NCBI RefSeq assembly: GCF_000718985.1
Contig: NZ_JODL01000029.1
Location: forward strand, 53,324 to 117,323
Origin: Streptomyces megasporus
Lineage (GTDB): Bacteria; Actinomycetota; Actinomycetes; Streptomycetales; Streptomycetaceae
Length of the DNA stretch: 64,000 nt
Direction: 5' to 3'
Position numbers and translations under genes: made by a program. This document shows positions 1 to 7,994 of this stretch, piece after piece; position 1 is the stretch's first letter, and the number at the start of each line of letters is the position of its first letter. The notes below the pieces were generated by a model, which worked only from the letters and a program-made list of their open reading frames with translations, had not been told where the DNA came from and searched no databases.

Positions 1-2
1 CA

Positions 3-641
3 CCCGGACAGGCCGATCTGCTCCAGGTCCTCTGGTGTCCCTACGACCACTATCCGCACTACAAGCCCGCGACCGCGCTGTTCTGGCGGTCCGCCGCCGA
101 GGTCGTCGACATCCTCGCCACTCCGCCGGAACCGTTCGAGGCGGACTGGGAAGGCTATGTGCCGGAGCCGTGTCTACTGGCACCGGAAACCGTCACCGAG
201 TACCCCCGCAGTCTCGATCTGAGCCCGGAGATGCGGCAGGCGGTGAACGACTGGAGTCGCTGGCAGGCGGCCGACGTGGGCGTGGACAGCGCGTATGCGG
301 AATATCCGGAGGAGTTCTACGACGGCAACCTGGCCGACGCTCCCGGCTGGAAGGTCGGCGGTTGGCCGCCCTGGGACCGCACCGACCCCTCCCCGCGGTA
401 CTGCGGTGTGTGCGAGGCGCTGATGGTCCCGCTGCTGACCATCGCCTCCTTCGAATGGGACGGTGGCGAGCGACGCGGTTGGGCGCCGTACGAAGACCAA
501 GCCGCCGCCTACGCCGCCGGCCATCGCGCCGGCCAGTCCCCCGCGCAGCCGACGAAGGTGGAAGTGGGCAGCACCGACAACATGCAGCTCTACGTCTGCC
601 CGACCTCCCCCGAGCACCCGCACACCGATCTGATCCAGTGA
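3..641 (+). CDS. Hypothetical protein, C-terminal part (DUF1963-like)
   Basis: The reading frame is open from the window edge to the TGA at 639-641, so the start lies outside and at least 212 residues are visible. The protein is rich in Trp, Tyr and Pro. It has a CGVC pair in the middle followed by the stretch LLTIASFEWDGG, and a further Cys in YVCPTSPEHPH near the C-terminus. This pattern of spaced Cys and aromatic residues is like soluble DUF1963 (YwqG-type) proteins of streptomycetes, which have no established enzyme activity. The Cys residues could bind metal, but that is inference. An internal ATG at 159 is not the likely start, because the same coding character continues upstream to the edge. 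The next gene lies on the other strand, so no operon partner is visible. Confidence 0.6.
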   Translation, partial: PGQADLLQVLWCPYDHYPHYKPATALFWRSAAEVVDILATPPEPFEADWEGYVPEPCLLAPETVTEYPRSLDLSPEMRQAVNDWSRWQAADVGVDSAYAEYPEEFYDGNLADAPGWKVGGWPPWDRTDPSPRYCGVCEALMVPLLTIASFEWDGGERRGWAPYEDQAAAYAAGHRAGQSPAQPTKVEVGSTDNMQLYVCPTSPEHPHTDLIQ

Positions 642-967
642 GCTTCCGGGGCTTGCCACACACCCTCCCGTGGCCGGTGACGGAGGTTTCGGGCAGCGGC
701 GCCTGTCCGCTGTGTCCGCCGTGTCCGGGCAGCGGTCGCCGACCTTGAGAACCGTGGACGCTTGGGCGCTCACGGGAAACGGTGTCGGTTCCCGATCACG
801 GTGGCGAACCGGCGGCGATCTCCGAGCGAGGCGTTCCGGGCCCTGGACCGGGCCATGGGTGGGCAGCGGCGACCGACTCGAATCCGGAAGCGGGCGGCCC
901 GACATCCGATCGGTGCCGGTCTCCGCGTGGCCGTCCCCAGCACGCTCTTCTTCCTGCGGACGGATGT
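642..967. other. Intergenic stretch without a gene
   Basis: About 330 bases between the partial gene and the hairpin at 968-1009. Open frames here show no recognisable protein and no convincing ribosome-binding site. Nothing else was seen. Confidence 0.5.
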
Positions 968-1009
968 GGCTGTGAGGGTCCTGCCGGCACGGGCAGGACC
1001 CTCACAGCC
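968..1009 (-). terminator. Strong hairpin terminator
   Basis: Two perfectly complementary 18-base arms (968-985 and 992-1009) enclose a 6-base loop. The hairpin begins 27 bases past the stop of the minus-strand gene at 1036-1350. It is the likely end of the helicase and small-protein transcript and could also stop reading from the plus strand. Confidence 0.75.
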
Positions 1010-1035
1010 GTCCTGTTGGCGGTCTCCGCCTGGCC

Positions 1036-1350
1036 TCAGCCCTCCACGGAGCCGGTGCCGCCGAGCAGTGCCGACGCGGTCTGGAGCGCGGTGGGGGCGC
1101 TCGGGGGCGCGGCCTCGGGGGCGGCGTGGCAGGTGAAGCCGAGACGGGTCATGGCCCGGGTGACCTCGGCGCCGGTGAAGTCACGGCGGTCCTGTCCGGT
1201 GATGACGTGGCCCACTTGTTTGACGGGGTAGCGGCGGCGGCCGATGGTGACGGACTCACCCGTGATGAGCTCGGGTTTGACGCCCTTCATCGAGGCCAAC
1301 ACCCCGCTCTTGCTCAGGTCGAACGGGTACCGGGCGATGACGCAGCGCAT
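1036..1350 (-). CDS. Conserved small protein next to DEAD-box helicase (SCO3733-like)
   Basis: A 104-residue soluble protein that begins MRCVIARYPFDLSKSGVL. It contains the conserved-looking segments GESVTIGRRRYPVKQVG and DRRDFTGAEVTRAMTRLGF. I recall such proteins in streptomycetes beside a DEAD-box RNA helicase and a cold-shock gene. The function is unknown. The arrangement suggests a role with the helicase in cold-inducible RNA metabolism, which is inference. The C-terminal 25 residues are Ala/Pro-rich and probably disordered. It lies 67 bases after the helicase on the same strand and is followed by a strong terminator, so the two are probably co-transcribed. Confidence 0.7.
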   Translation of the reverse strand: MRCVIARYPFDLSKSGVLASMKGVKPELITGESVTIGRRRYPVKQVGHVITGQDRRDFTGAEVTRAMTRLGFTCHAAPEAAPPSAPTALQTASALLGGTGSVEG

Positions 1351-1417
1351 GATGCCTCACAGGGGGAAGGAGAGCGGGCTGACGGGGGCGAGGCGAGTCG
1401 GGTGTTTCACGGTGGTT

Positions 1418-2938
1418 CTAGGCGGCCGAGTCGAAGGCGCGCCGCCGCTGCGCCGTGCGGCGCGACGCTTCGCCGGCGGGACGGCCCTGGCCCGCGCGGC
1501 CCCGGCGGCCCCGGGGTGAGGAGGACCCGCGGCGGGGACGGTCCGCGGCCGGCGCGGCGATGACCACCGGAACGCCGGAAGGGGCCTGGGCGCCGGTGAT
1601 GCGGCTCAGTTCCGCCTCGCCCGGGCTCACCTGGGTGGTCCGCGGGGTGATTCCGGCCGAAGCCATCAGTCGGCGCATGCCGCGGCGCTGGTCTGGGGTG
1701 ACCAGGGTGACGACGCTGCCGGACTCGCCGGCGCGGGCGGTACGGCCGCCGCGGTGGAGGTAGTCCTTGTGGTCGGCGGGCGGGTCGACGTTGACGACCA
1801 GGTCGAGGCCGGTGACGTGGATGCCCCGGGCGGCGACGTTGGTGGCCACCAGGACCGTCACGTGCCCGCTCTTGAACTGGGTCAGGGTCCGGGTCCGCTG
1901 CGGCTGGGACTTGCCGCCGTGCAGGGCCGCGGCACGGACACCGCTGTTCAACAGGTGCCGGGTGAGCCGGTCCACCGCGTGCTTGGTGTCCAGGAACATG
2001 ATCACCCGGCCGTCTCGCGCGGCGATCTCGGTGGTCGTCCGGTGCTTGTCCGCCTCGTGGACGTGGAGCAGGTGGTGCTCCATCGTGGTGACCGCACCGG
2101 CCGACGGGTCGACGGAGTGGACCACCGGGTCGCTCAGGTAGCGGCGGACCAGCCGGTCGACGTTGCGGTCCAGGGTGGCCGAGAAGAGCATCCGCTGCCC
2201 GTCGGGGCGCACCTGGTCGAGCAGGGCGGTCACCTGGGGCATGAAGCCCATGTCGGTCATCTGGTCGGCCTCGTCCAGCACGGTGGCGGTGACCTGGTCC
2301 AGTCGGCAGTCGCCCCGGTCGATGAGGTCCTTGAGCCGTCCCGGGGTCGCGACGACCACCTCCGCCCCGGCGCGCAGCGCACCGGCCTGCCGGCCGATGG
2401 ACATCCCGCCGACGACGGTGGCCAGCCGCAGGCTCACCGAGCGGGCGTACGGCGTGAGCGCGTCGGTGACCTGCTGGGCGAGCTCACGAGTGGGGACGAG
2501 GACGAGGGCGAGGGGCCGGCGTGGCTCGGCGCGCCGCCCCGCGGTACGGGCCAGAACGGCGAGGCCGAAGGCGAGGGTCTTGCCCGACCCGGTGCGGCCC
2601 CGGCCGAGCACGTCCCGGCCGGCCAGGGAGTTCGGCAGGGTCGCCGCCTGGATGGGGAACGGCTCGTTCATGCCCAGGCCGGTGAGCGTCCTCAGCAGCG
2701 CGGCGGGCATGTCCAGTTCGGCGAACGACGCGACCGCCGGCAGGGCGGGCGTGATCGTCTTCGGCGGCGCGAACTCGCCTTGGGGTGCGGCGGGCCGACG
2801 TCCGTGACCGTTCGAACGGTCGGCGACGTTCGAGCGGCCGGGAGTCCGTGAGCGGGAGCCTCCGCCCCTGCCCGAGCCGGCGGAGGCGTTTTTGCCGGTG
2901 AAGGAGCGGCGGTCGTTCGTGCGGGTGACGCGGTTCAT
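1418..2938 (-). CDS. DEAD-box ATP-dependent RNA helicase
   Basis: A 506-residue cytoplasmic RNA helicase that would unwind structured RNA. Residues 1-60 are a basic, Gly/Ser-rich disordered tail. The Q motif lies near 88-97 (GMNEPFPIQ). Walker A is GRTGSGKT at 114-121, motif II is DEAD at 222-225, motif III is SAT near 254, and motif VI is HRGGRTARAG near 400. The C-terminus is an Arg/Gly-rich tail typical of RNA binding. The ATG at 2938 is preceded by AGGAGG at good spacing. Downstream on the same strand is the small conserved gene at 1036-1350. Upstream is the remnant of a cold-shock gene and its terminator, which is the usual neighbour of this helicase in Streptomyces and suggests cold-shock function. 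Confidence 0.93.
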   Translation of the reverse strand: MNRVTRTNDRRSFTGKNASAGSGRGGGSRSRTPGRSNVADRSNGHGRRPAAPQGEFAPPKTITPALPAVASFAELDMPAALLRTLTGLGMNEPFPIQAATLPNSLAGRDVLGRGRTGSGKTLAFGLAVLARTAGRRAEPRRPLALVLVPTRELAQQVTDALTPYARSVSLRLATVVGGMSIGRQAGALRAGAEVVVATPGRLKDLIDRGDCRLDQVTATVLDEADQMTDMGFMPQVTALLDQVRPDGQRMLFSATLDRNVDRLVRRYLSDPVVHSVDPSAGAVTTMEHHLLHVHEADKHRTTTEIAARDGRVIMFLDTKHAVDRLTRHLLNSGVRAAALHGGKSQPQRTRTLTQFKSGHVTVLVATNVAARGIHVTGLDLVVNVDPPADHKDYLHRGGRTARAGESGSVVTLVTPDQRRGMRRLMASAGITPRTTQVSPGEAELSRITGAQAPSGVPVVIAAPAADRPRRGSSSPRGRRGRAGQGRPAGEASRRTAQRRRAFDSAA

Positions 2939-3156
2939 ACAGAACCTCCTCGAAACGGCGCGTGTCGAGGATTCCCCTGGCTGAAGCGAGCGGCGGGAAA
3001 ACGCAGGAACGTGCCGACGGAAAAACGGAATGGAGAAGAGACCCGGACGGTCGGGGAAGGACCCCCGTCCGCCACGGGCTCCGGTGGCGGTCTACCGCGC
3101 GGCTCCGTGCCCCGGAAAAGGGCGCGGGGCCGACGGACCGCGCAGGGAAAGGCGAA

Positions 3157-3196
3157 AGAGCCGGGGCCCGCACCACAGGGTGCGGGCCCCGGCTCT
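3157..3196 (-). terminator. Hairpin terminator of the cold-shock locus
   Basis: Perfect 18-base arms (3157-3174 and 3179-3196) around a 4-base loop, followed on the minus strand by a T-rich tract (TTTCGCC). It lies 16 bases past the stop of the truncated cold-shock gene, where the intact gene would have had its terminator. Confidence 0.8.
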
Positions 3197-3211
3197 CGAA
3201 CGCGCCAGGCG

Positions 3212-3307
3212 TCAGGCGGGGACGATGTTCTCCGCCTGCGGGCCCTTCTGGCCCTGGGTGACGTCGAAGGTCACCTTCTGGCCCTCGTGGAGCTCACGGA
3301 AGCCCTT
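3212..3307 (-). pseudogene. 3' remnant of a CspA-type cold-shock gene
   Basis: The minus strand encodes the last 31 residues of a cold-shock domain protein, from [12 protein letters not shown] to AENIVPA and a TGA at 3212-3214. Normal proteins of this family are 66-68 residues. The nucleic-acid-binding first half (MxxGTVKWFN and the FVHY motif) is absent: upstream the frame reads unrelated sequence and has no start with a ribosome-binding site. The terminator and the neighbouring helicase are intact, so the locus seems to have lost the 5' half of the gene. The coding quality of what remains is still perfect, which suggests a recent loss or a local assembly error. Confidence 0.75.
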
Positions 3308-3631
3308 TGAACGGGGCAGTGTCCGGGACCGCACTGCGCGGCCCCCGAGTCGCCGCGATGATTACCCCGTCCGGAAAAAGCACCGGAAACAAGAAAGCGC
3401 ACCCACGGCACGGGATGCCGGTGGGGGCACTTGTAAGTCTTTGGGAACCACAACTGCAACTGAGATCGACAGTAGCACGGGGAGGGCGACGGCGGGTGGA
3501 GAGCTTTTCGGCCTCCGTCGCGGCGCCGCGGAGATCTCACGGGGCGATGGATTTTTCCTCTTCCGGCGAGAGCAGATATTCGCCTCCGCGGGCTGGAGCA
3601 CTCCTGCCCGGGGAGGACGGTCCTCCACCGC
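3308..3631. other. Stretch upstream of the cold-shock remnant, no intact gene
   Basis: About 320 bases between the cold-shock remnant and the MerR terminator. It is somewhat less GC-rich than its surroundings, especially around 3360-3480. It may be the long 5' leader and promoter of the former cold-shock gene. No protein-coding gene is recognisable. Confidence 0.4.
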
Positions 3632-3654
3632 GCCCGGGTGGGTCCCGCCCGGGC
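3632..3654 (-). terminator. Hairpin after the MerR-like gene
   Basis: Complementary arms GCCCGGG and CCCGGGC (3632-3638 and 3648-3654) follow the stop codon of the regulator by about 8 bases. On the plus strand the hairpin is followed by TTTT, so it may work in both directions. Confidence 0.5.
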
Positions 3655-3661
3655 TTTTCGG

Positions 3662-4009
3662 TCAGGAGCCGGCGGGCCGGTCGGAGCCGGCTCCGGAGCG
3701 GCGCAGCTCCTCGTTGATCCGCAGGGCCTCCTCGAGTTGGTCCTCGAGGATCACGATGCGGCAGGCGGCCTCGATCGGGTTGCCGGCGTCGACGAGTTCA
3801 CGGGCCCGTGCGGCGATGCGCAGTTGGTAGCGGGAGTAGCGGCGGTGCCCGCCTGCGGACCGCAGGGGGGTGATGAGCCCGGCCTCGCCGATGGCGCGCA
3901 GGAAAGCGGGGGTGGCGCCGATCATCTCCGCGGCGCGGCCCATGGTGTAGGCCGGGAAGTCGTCGTCGTCGAGCCTGTCGGTGGCGTTCGGTCGGTTCTT
4001 CTGGGGCAC
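3662..4009 (-). CDS. MerR-family transcriptional regulator
   Basis: A 115-residue DNA-binding protein. The MerR-type winged helix starts near residue 20 with [18 protein letters not shown], continues with [20 protein letters not shown], and is followed by a helical segment ([19 protein letters not shown]) that could form a short dimerising coiled coil. There is no C-terminal effector domain, so no ligand can be suggested. The GTG at 4009 is preferred because AGAGG lies 5 bases upstream. A GTG two codons earlier would sit on the ribosome-binding site. A perfect 32-bp palindrome starts 27 bases upstream and could be its operator or a terminator. Confidence 0.8.
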   Translation of the reverse strand: MPQKNRPNATDRLDDDDFPAYTMGRAAEMIGATPAFLRAIGEAGLITPLRSAGGHRRYSRYQLRIAARARELVDAGNPIEAACRIVILEDQLEEALRINEELRRSGAGSDRPAGS

Positions 4010-4035
4010 CTGCACCTCTTGTCGGACGCGTCGAA

Positions 4036-4067
4036 GGGGCCCTGGTGCCGTACGGCACCAGGGCCCC
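4036..4067. repeat. Perfect 32-bp palindrome upstream of the MerR-like gene
   Basis: Each half reads GGGGCCCTGGTGCCGT and the centre is GTAC. All 16 base pairs match. It lies 27 bases before the regulator's start codon. It may be a terminator for a lost upstream gene or a dyad operator. MerR proteins bind dyads, but usually between the -35 and -10 boxes. Confidence 0.7.
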
Positions 4068-4486
4068 GAGAGTTTCAACACCATCTGCCGGCGTCGTGGG
4101 CCGGCTTCCTGTTGTCCGCCCGGCCGCCGGAGGGGCGGGGGAGCGGGGATCGCGGATGTGTGACCGAGGACCACCTGCCAATTTCCGGGGTCTGCGGTAC
4201 CCGAACGGTTCAGGCGACCGCCCGGGCGATCCTGATGGCGCCTGCTCCTCTCTGTCGGTTCTCTCTGTCGGGCACTCCTCGCGGCGGTTCGTGTCTGCTC
4301 TGCCGCGTGCTTTCGGACTCTGCTGACTACGGTCGAAATCGTAGCTTCGACGCCTCCGGATGTCTACCGTGGCGACGGTAGATTTTCGCGCTTCGAAAGA
4401 GCAGGATCACGCTGGGCGCCCCGAGGCCCCTCCACGCGCGATGATGTGCGAGGCCGCCTGCGAGGAGAGAGCCGAGCGTCGACGGC
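4068..4486. other. Intergenic region, no intact gene
   Basis: About 420 bases with no credible coding frame. It contains a small hairpin at 4371-4390 (arms TCTACCGT and ACGGTAGA, loop GGCG) just upstream of the transposase remnant. The sequence around 4240-4400 is less GC-rich than its flanks, as expected of foreign or non-coding DNA. Confidence 0.4.
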
Positions 4487-4640
4487 GTGACATACACCAC
4501 CCTCGTGGACCCGTGCCAGGCCGGCGTCGGCCCGGTCCGCGCTCTGCGGGCGGCCGGTGTGCAAGCCGTCGAGGTCAACCGTCCGAATCGGGCGATGCGC
4601 CGCGGGTGGGGCAAGAGCGACGCCGCCGGCCGCCCATCGG
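4487..4640 (+). pseudogene. IS110-family transposase remnant
   Basis: The frame starting near 4487 encodes about 50 residues that read like the middle of the DEDD catalytic domain of IS110 transposases: a GVGPVRALRAAGV segment, then VEVNRPNR, then RRGWGKSDA. The family pattern is YGAGLARxLxxxGxxVxEVNRPxRxxRRxxGKSDxxDA. Here the sequence loses similarity right after GKSDA and runs into the antisense end of the NACHT gene. Neither the N-terminal DEDD start nor the C-terminal transposase_20 domain is present. It is a dead fragment marking a former insertion at the edge of the accessory region. Confidence 0.7.
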
Positions 4641-4654
4641 GGCGCGGCGGTCCG

Positions 4655-7225
4655 TCACGTCCCCGCCGGGGGACGCCACCGCTCGCCCGCGAAGCGAACG
4701 AGCGCGTCGTGCAGCTCGGGCGGGACCACCGTGTCGTCCGGATCCCCGGTGGGACTGTCGAGCGGCCACAGGGCGATCCAGCCCGTGCTGTTGACACGGA
4801 TGCGCGGCCCCGGAGCGCTCTCGGGGCTCGGCCGCAGGTGGAGCATGACGGTGCCGTCGTTCCTCTCCAACGGCGGTTCGTACGGCCGCGCCGCGACCTC
4901 CGCGACGTCCCGCCACTCGAAGCGTGTCGTGCGCTTGCCCAACGCGAACTCGATGCCGTCGTCGTCCAGACACAGCTCGGCCCTGCGCCAGGTGAGCGGT
5001 GGGATCAGCAGGTCGAGGACGAGTGGCAGCGCCACGAAGAAGCCCACGGTCTGCCGGGCGCCGGGATCGTGCCAACCGTCCCCGATGGTGATGTTGCCGG
5101 CCCATACCAGGGCCAACGTCCACATCATCACGTAGACGGCCGGCTGCCCCCTGGGGTGCCGGAGCCCGACATAGCCGGGGATGCGCACGGACCGTGGGGT
5201 GCGGCTCACCGGGGGAAGCGGACGGACCGGCCAGGGCGGGCGAGTGGCGGCGCGTCGCCGACGGAGCATCCGAGCGCCACCGCGCCGGCCGACCGTGAGG
5301 TGTTTCTGGAGTTGGGCGTGGCGGAACCGGTAGACGCCGCCGACCTGCCGCAGCAGGCCCACCCGCCGCGCGTCCTCCAGGAACGCCATGGTCGACCACG
5401 GCAGCCTTCCCAGGCTCGCGAGCGTCGCCTTCGCCAGCAGCCACTGCGCCCAGGGGCTGAGCGTCACGATCACCGCCGCCGCGCCCACGGTTCCGGAGAC
5501 CCAACTGCCCAGCAGCACGGCGTGGTTGGGCACCTGGACGGCGTACAGGGTGCCGATGGCCCCGATCACGGGCGCGACGCCCAGCAGCATCAGCACCGTG
5601 CCGGCCCGTTCGCCGTTCAGCAGGGCCCTCGGCCCGATGGCCTGCGCGGTGTCGGCGGGCGCGCCGACGACCAGCATGAGCAGCGCCGGGACGGTGAAGC
5701 CCAGCGCCAGGAGCGGTTCGTCCCGGCTCAGGAGGAGGGCGATGGGCGTCAGGCACACCAGGAGCCAGAACAGGCTCGAAAGGCGGGAGCGGTGCCGGCC
5801 GAGCCCGGCGGGCCGGCGGGGCAGAGTCCCTTTCCGCGCCTGCGAGAGCATCAGGAGTATGCCGCCCATGCACCCCATCAACATGGAGACAAGGGCTCCC
5901 GCGGCCACTTGGAAGGCCAGATACGGATTGCCTCCGACGATCCAGTCCTGGAACCACGAGGAGCCCGCCATCAGCAGGTAGTAGCCGGCCACCAGGACCG
6001 GCGCCTTGAAGGCCGTCGGCGGCTTCGCGCGGTGCAGCTCCCACCAGGCGAGGTCCTTCGTCTTCAACGTGGTGAGATGGGTCGCGAGGAAGCCGAGGGC
6101 GCGCCGCGCCCGCGCGTGCCCCCAGTCGCGCACCGGGTGGGGCTGGTGGGGCGAGGCCGGGCCGGTGGGGAACGCGGCGGGGACGATGGAGTCGAGCAGA
6201 TGCCGTTCGGCCGCCGCCACGTCGGGGAAGCGGGACTCGTCGGCGAGTTCGCCGGGGTCGGCGTCCGGACGGGCGTACACCGTGCGGGCCAGCCACAGCA
6301 TCAGCGGGGACGAGAGGGCTCGGGCCGCCGTGGCCTCGGGGTGGTGCGCGAGGTGGTCGAGGAGCGCCTGCCACTGCCGGAGGCGGCGCGGGTGTGCGGA
6401 GCCGCGCAGGTACTCCGCCGCCGCGGCCCCCGCCACGGGCCGTGCCCTGATCACGGCCGCCGCCTGTAACACGGCCTCTTCCTCGACGAGTTCGGTGTAC
6501 TCCGCCGCGCGGGAGGTGAGGATCAGCGGCATGCCGTCGGCGCCCGCCCTGTTGAGCCCGGCCAGCGCCGCCGACCGGAGCGGACGCGGCAGTTCGTCCA
6601 GGCCGTCGAGGACGGGCAGCACCCGCCGGTCGCGGACCAGTTCGCGGATGCGGGACCGGTTCAGGTCCCTGGTCAGCCCGGCGTACTCCTCGTGGACGCG
6701 GCGCGCGAGCCAGACGTCGAAGTGTTCCTTGCCCGCGTTCCAGGACGACACCAGCAGCGGCACGGGGACGGGGACGGGCCGCGTCTCGTCCCGCAGGCTC
6801 AGCAACTCCAGTGTGAGCAGGATCGCCAGGGACGTCTTGCCCGAGCCGGGAGCGCCGATGATCACCAGGCGCTGGGCGGGCAGGGCCCGGAAGGCGGCGG
6901 CGAGTTCGGCGAGGCCCGCGGTGCTGCCGGTGATGTCGGCGCCGACGTGCTCGCGGTGGTCGGCGACCGTCCAGTCGGCCTGCCAGCCCACCGCGAGCCT
7001 GGCGCTTCCCGTCAGGCCCAGGGCTCCGGCCTCGTCCCGCCACTGGGCGAGCACCACGCGCGCCAACTCGGCGGCGGCGCGGTCCTGTGCCGTCCGAGGC
7101 GGCGGCAGGTGCAGATGGACGGCGCCGAAGTCCCGGCCCTGGATCACATATGTCGCGTTGCCGCCGGAGAACACGTTGCGCACATCGCCCTGTGCCCGCT
7201 CCGCCCGCCCCTCCCGCTCCGACAT
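4655..7225 (-). CDS. Membrane NACHT/NLR-type ATPase with N-terminal amyloid-like motif
   Basis: An 856-residue STAND ATPase. Residues 16-38 carry a short motif (from NVFSGG to VIQGRDFGAVHLH) like the BASS/RHIM-type amyloid signalling motifs of actinobacterial NLRs. The NACHT domain follows, with Walker A GAPGSGKTS at 124-132 and Walker B VLPVLDGLDELP near 202-213. Residues from about 395 to 620 hold about six predicted membrane segments. A conserved NACHT-associated segment (FLEDARRVGLLRQVGGVYRFRH) follows, then a C-terminal part with one or two more membrane segments and a soluble beta-rich end. The next gene upstream on the same strand (7440-7856) ends with a matching motif. This is the organisation of a sensor NLR that signals to an effector by amyloid templating, probably antiphage or self/non-self defence. 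The trigger is unknown. Confidence 0.8.
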   Translation of the reverse strand: MSEREGRAERAQGDVRNVFSGGNATYVIQGRDFGAVHLHLPPPRTAQDRAAAELARVVLAQWRDEAGALGLTGSARLAVGWQADWTVADHREHVGADITGSTAGLAELAAAFRALPAQRLVIIGAPGSGKTSLAILLTLELLSLRDETRPVPVPVPLLVSSWNAGKEHFDVWLARRVHEEYAGLTRDLNRSRIRELVRDRRVLPVLDGLDELPRPLRSAALAGLNRAGADGMPLILTSRAAEYTELVEEEAVLQAAAVIRARPVAGAAAAEYLRGSAHPRRLRQWQALLDHLAHHPEATAARALSSPLMLWLARTVYARPDADPGELADESRFPDVAAAERHLLDSIVPAAFPTGPASPHQPHPVRDWGHARARRALGFLATHLTTLKTKDLAWWELHRAKPPTAFKAPVLVAGYYLLMAGSSWFQDWIVGGNPYLAFQVAAGALVSMLMGCMGGILLMLSQARKGTLPRRPAGLGRHRSRLSSLFWLLVCLTPIALLLSRDEPLLALGFTVPALLMLVVGAPADTAQAIGPRALLNGERAGTVLMLLGVAPVIGAIGTLYAVQVPNHAVLLGSWVSGTVGAAAVIVTLSPWAQWLLAKATLASLGRLPWSTMAFLEDARRVGLLRQVGGVYRFRHAQLQKHLTVGRRGGARMLRRRRAATRPPWPVRPLPPVSRTPRSVRIPGYVGLRHPRGQPAVYVMMWTLALVWAGNITIGDGWHDPGARQTVGFFVALPLVLDLLIPPLTWRRAELCLDDDGIEFALGKRTTRFEWRDVAEVAARPYEPPLERNDGTVMLHLRPSPESAPGPRIRVNSTGWIALWPLDSPTGDPDDTVVPPELHDALVRFAGERWRPPAGT

Positions 7226-7439
7226 GGCCGCTCAGCCGGCCTTCCGCCGCGGCCTACAGGAAAGCCCCACCTGGCACACCCCCGTCACACCGGCGTCGCG
7301 TTCGTCTCCCCCGCTCCGGCGTCCGGCTCGGGCGCCCCGGCGTCCGGCTCGGGCGACCGCCCGGACGGGCCGGCACGGGGAGGCGGACCGCTGCTCCCAC
7401 CTCAGAATGCCACGGGCCGGCCGGGCTGTCGCCGCCGTG

Positions 7440-7856
7440 TCACGGCTGGTTGAAGGTGATGGGGCCGTGGAAGTCCCGCCCCATGACGACGGTGCCCTGC
7501 GTGCCGCCCGTGATCTCGTTGTGGACGTCTCCCGCACCGGTTCCCGCCACAGCCTCCCCCGCCGTGCTCCGCCAGGCCGCGAGGTCCGCGCGGAAGGCGT
7601 CGTCGTGCGCGGCGCGGAGCGCCAGCGCGCGGGCGAGCGCACGGGCGCGCTCCTCGCTCTCGGCCCGCTCCTCCAGGGCCGCGAACTCCTCCTCCCCCGA
7701 CGGGACGTCCTCGGGGGCGTCGGGCGCGTCGGGTGCCGCCTCCGGCGCGGTGCGGCGGCGCACGAGGTCACGCAGCGACGTCCAGGCGTGCTGCCCCGCC
7801 GCGCCCGCCGTGCCGCTGGCCAGGGCCACCAGAAGATCGGCCGCGATCGTTTCCAT
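7440..7856 (-). CDS. Small protein with C-terminal amyloid-like (BASS-type) motif, NLR partner
   Basis: A 138-residue protein. Residues 1-35 form an Ala/Gly-rich hydrophobic helical segment (from METIAADLLVALASG to SLRDLVRRR). Then come an acidic Pro/Glu-rich linker, a charged helical region (about 56-98), and at 111-137 the motif VHNEITGG to VVMGRDFHGPITF. That end aligns with residues 15-39 of the NACHT protein downstream (shared pattern VxN, GG, V-[IV]-x-GRDF). In NLR/BASS systems the motif sits at the N-terminus of the NLR and at the C-terminus of the effector, exactly as here. The hydrophobic N-terminal part would be the effector. The ATG at 7856 follows GGAGGA with ideal spacing. The gap of about 210 bases to the ATPase contains a short direct repeat but no gene. 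Confidence 0.75.
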   Translation of the reverse strand: METIAADLLVALASGTAGAAGQHAWTSLRDLVRRRTAPEAAPDAPDAPEDVPSGEEEFAALEERAESEERARALARALALRAAHDDAFRADLAAWRSTAGEAVAGTGAGDVHNEITGGTQGTVVMGRDFHGPITFNQP

Positions 7857-7994
7857 GGTGTCCTCCGTATCTCCGTCGTCCCCCGTGCGACGTGCGACGT
7901 GCGACGAGACGTGCTCGACGGCCTCCCGAGGGAGACCGCCGAGCACGTTTCCTGGTTGCTCCCCATCCGAGGAGCGGGGTGAACTCCCGTGGGA

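Noticed and set aside
7230..7435. Short repeat of CCGGCGTCCGGCTCGGGCG between the NLR gene and its partner
   Set aside because: Two imperfect copies in GC-rich spacer; too short and simple to support a regulatory claim.
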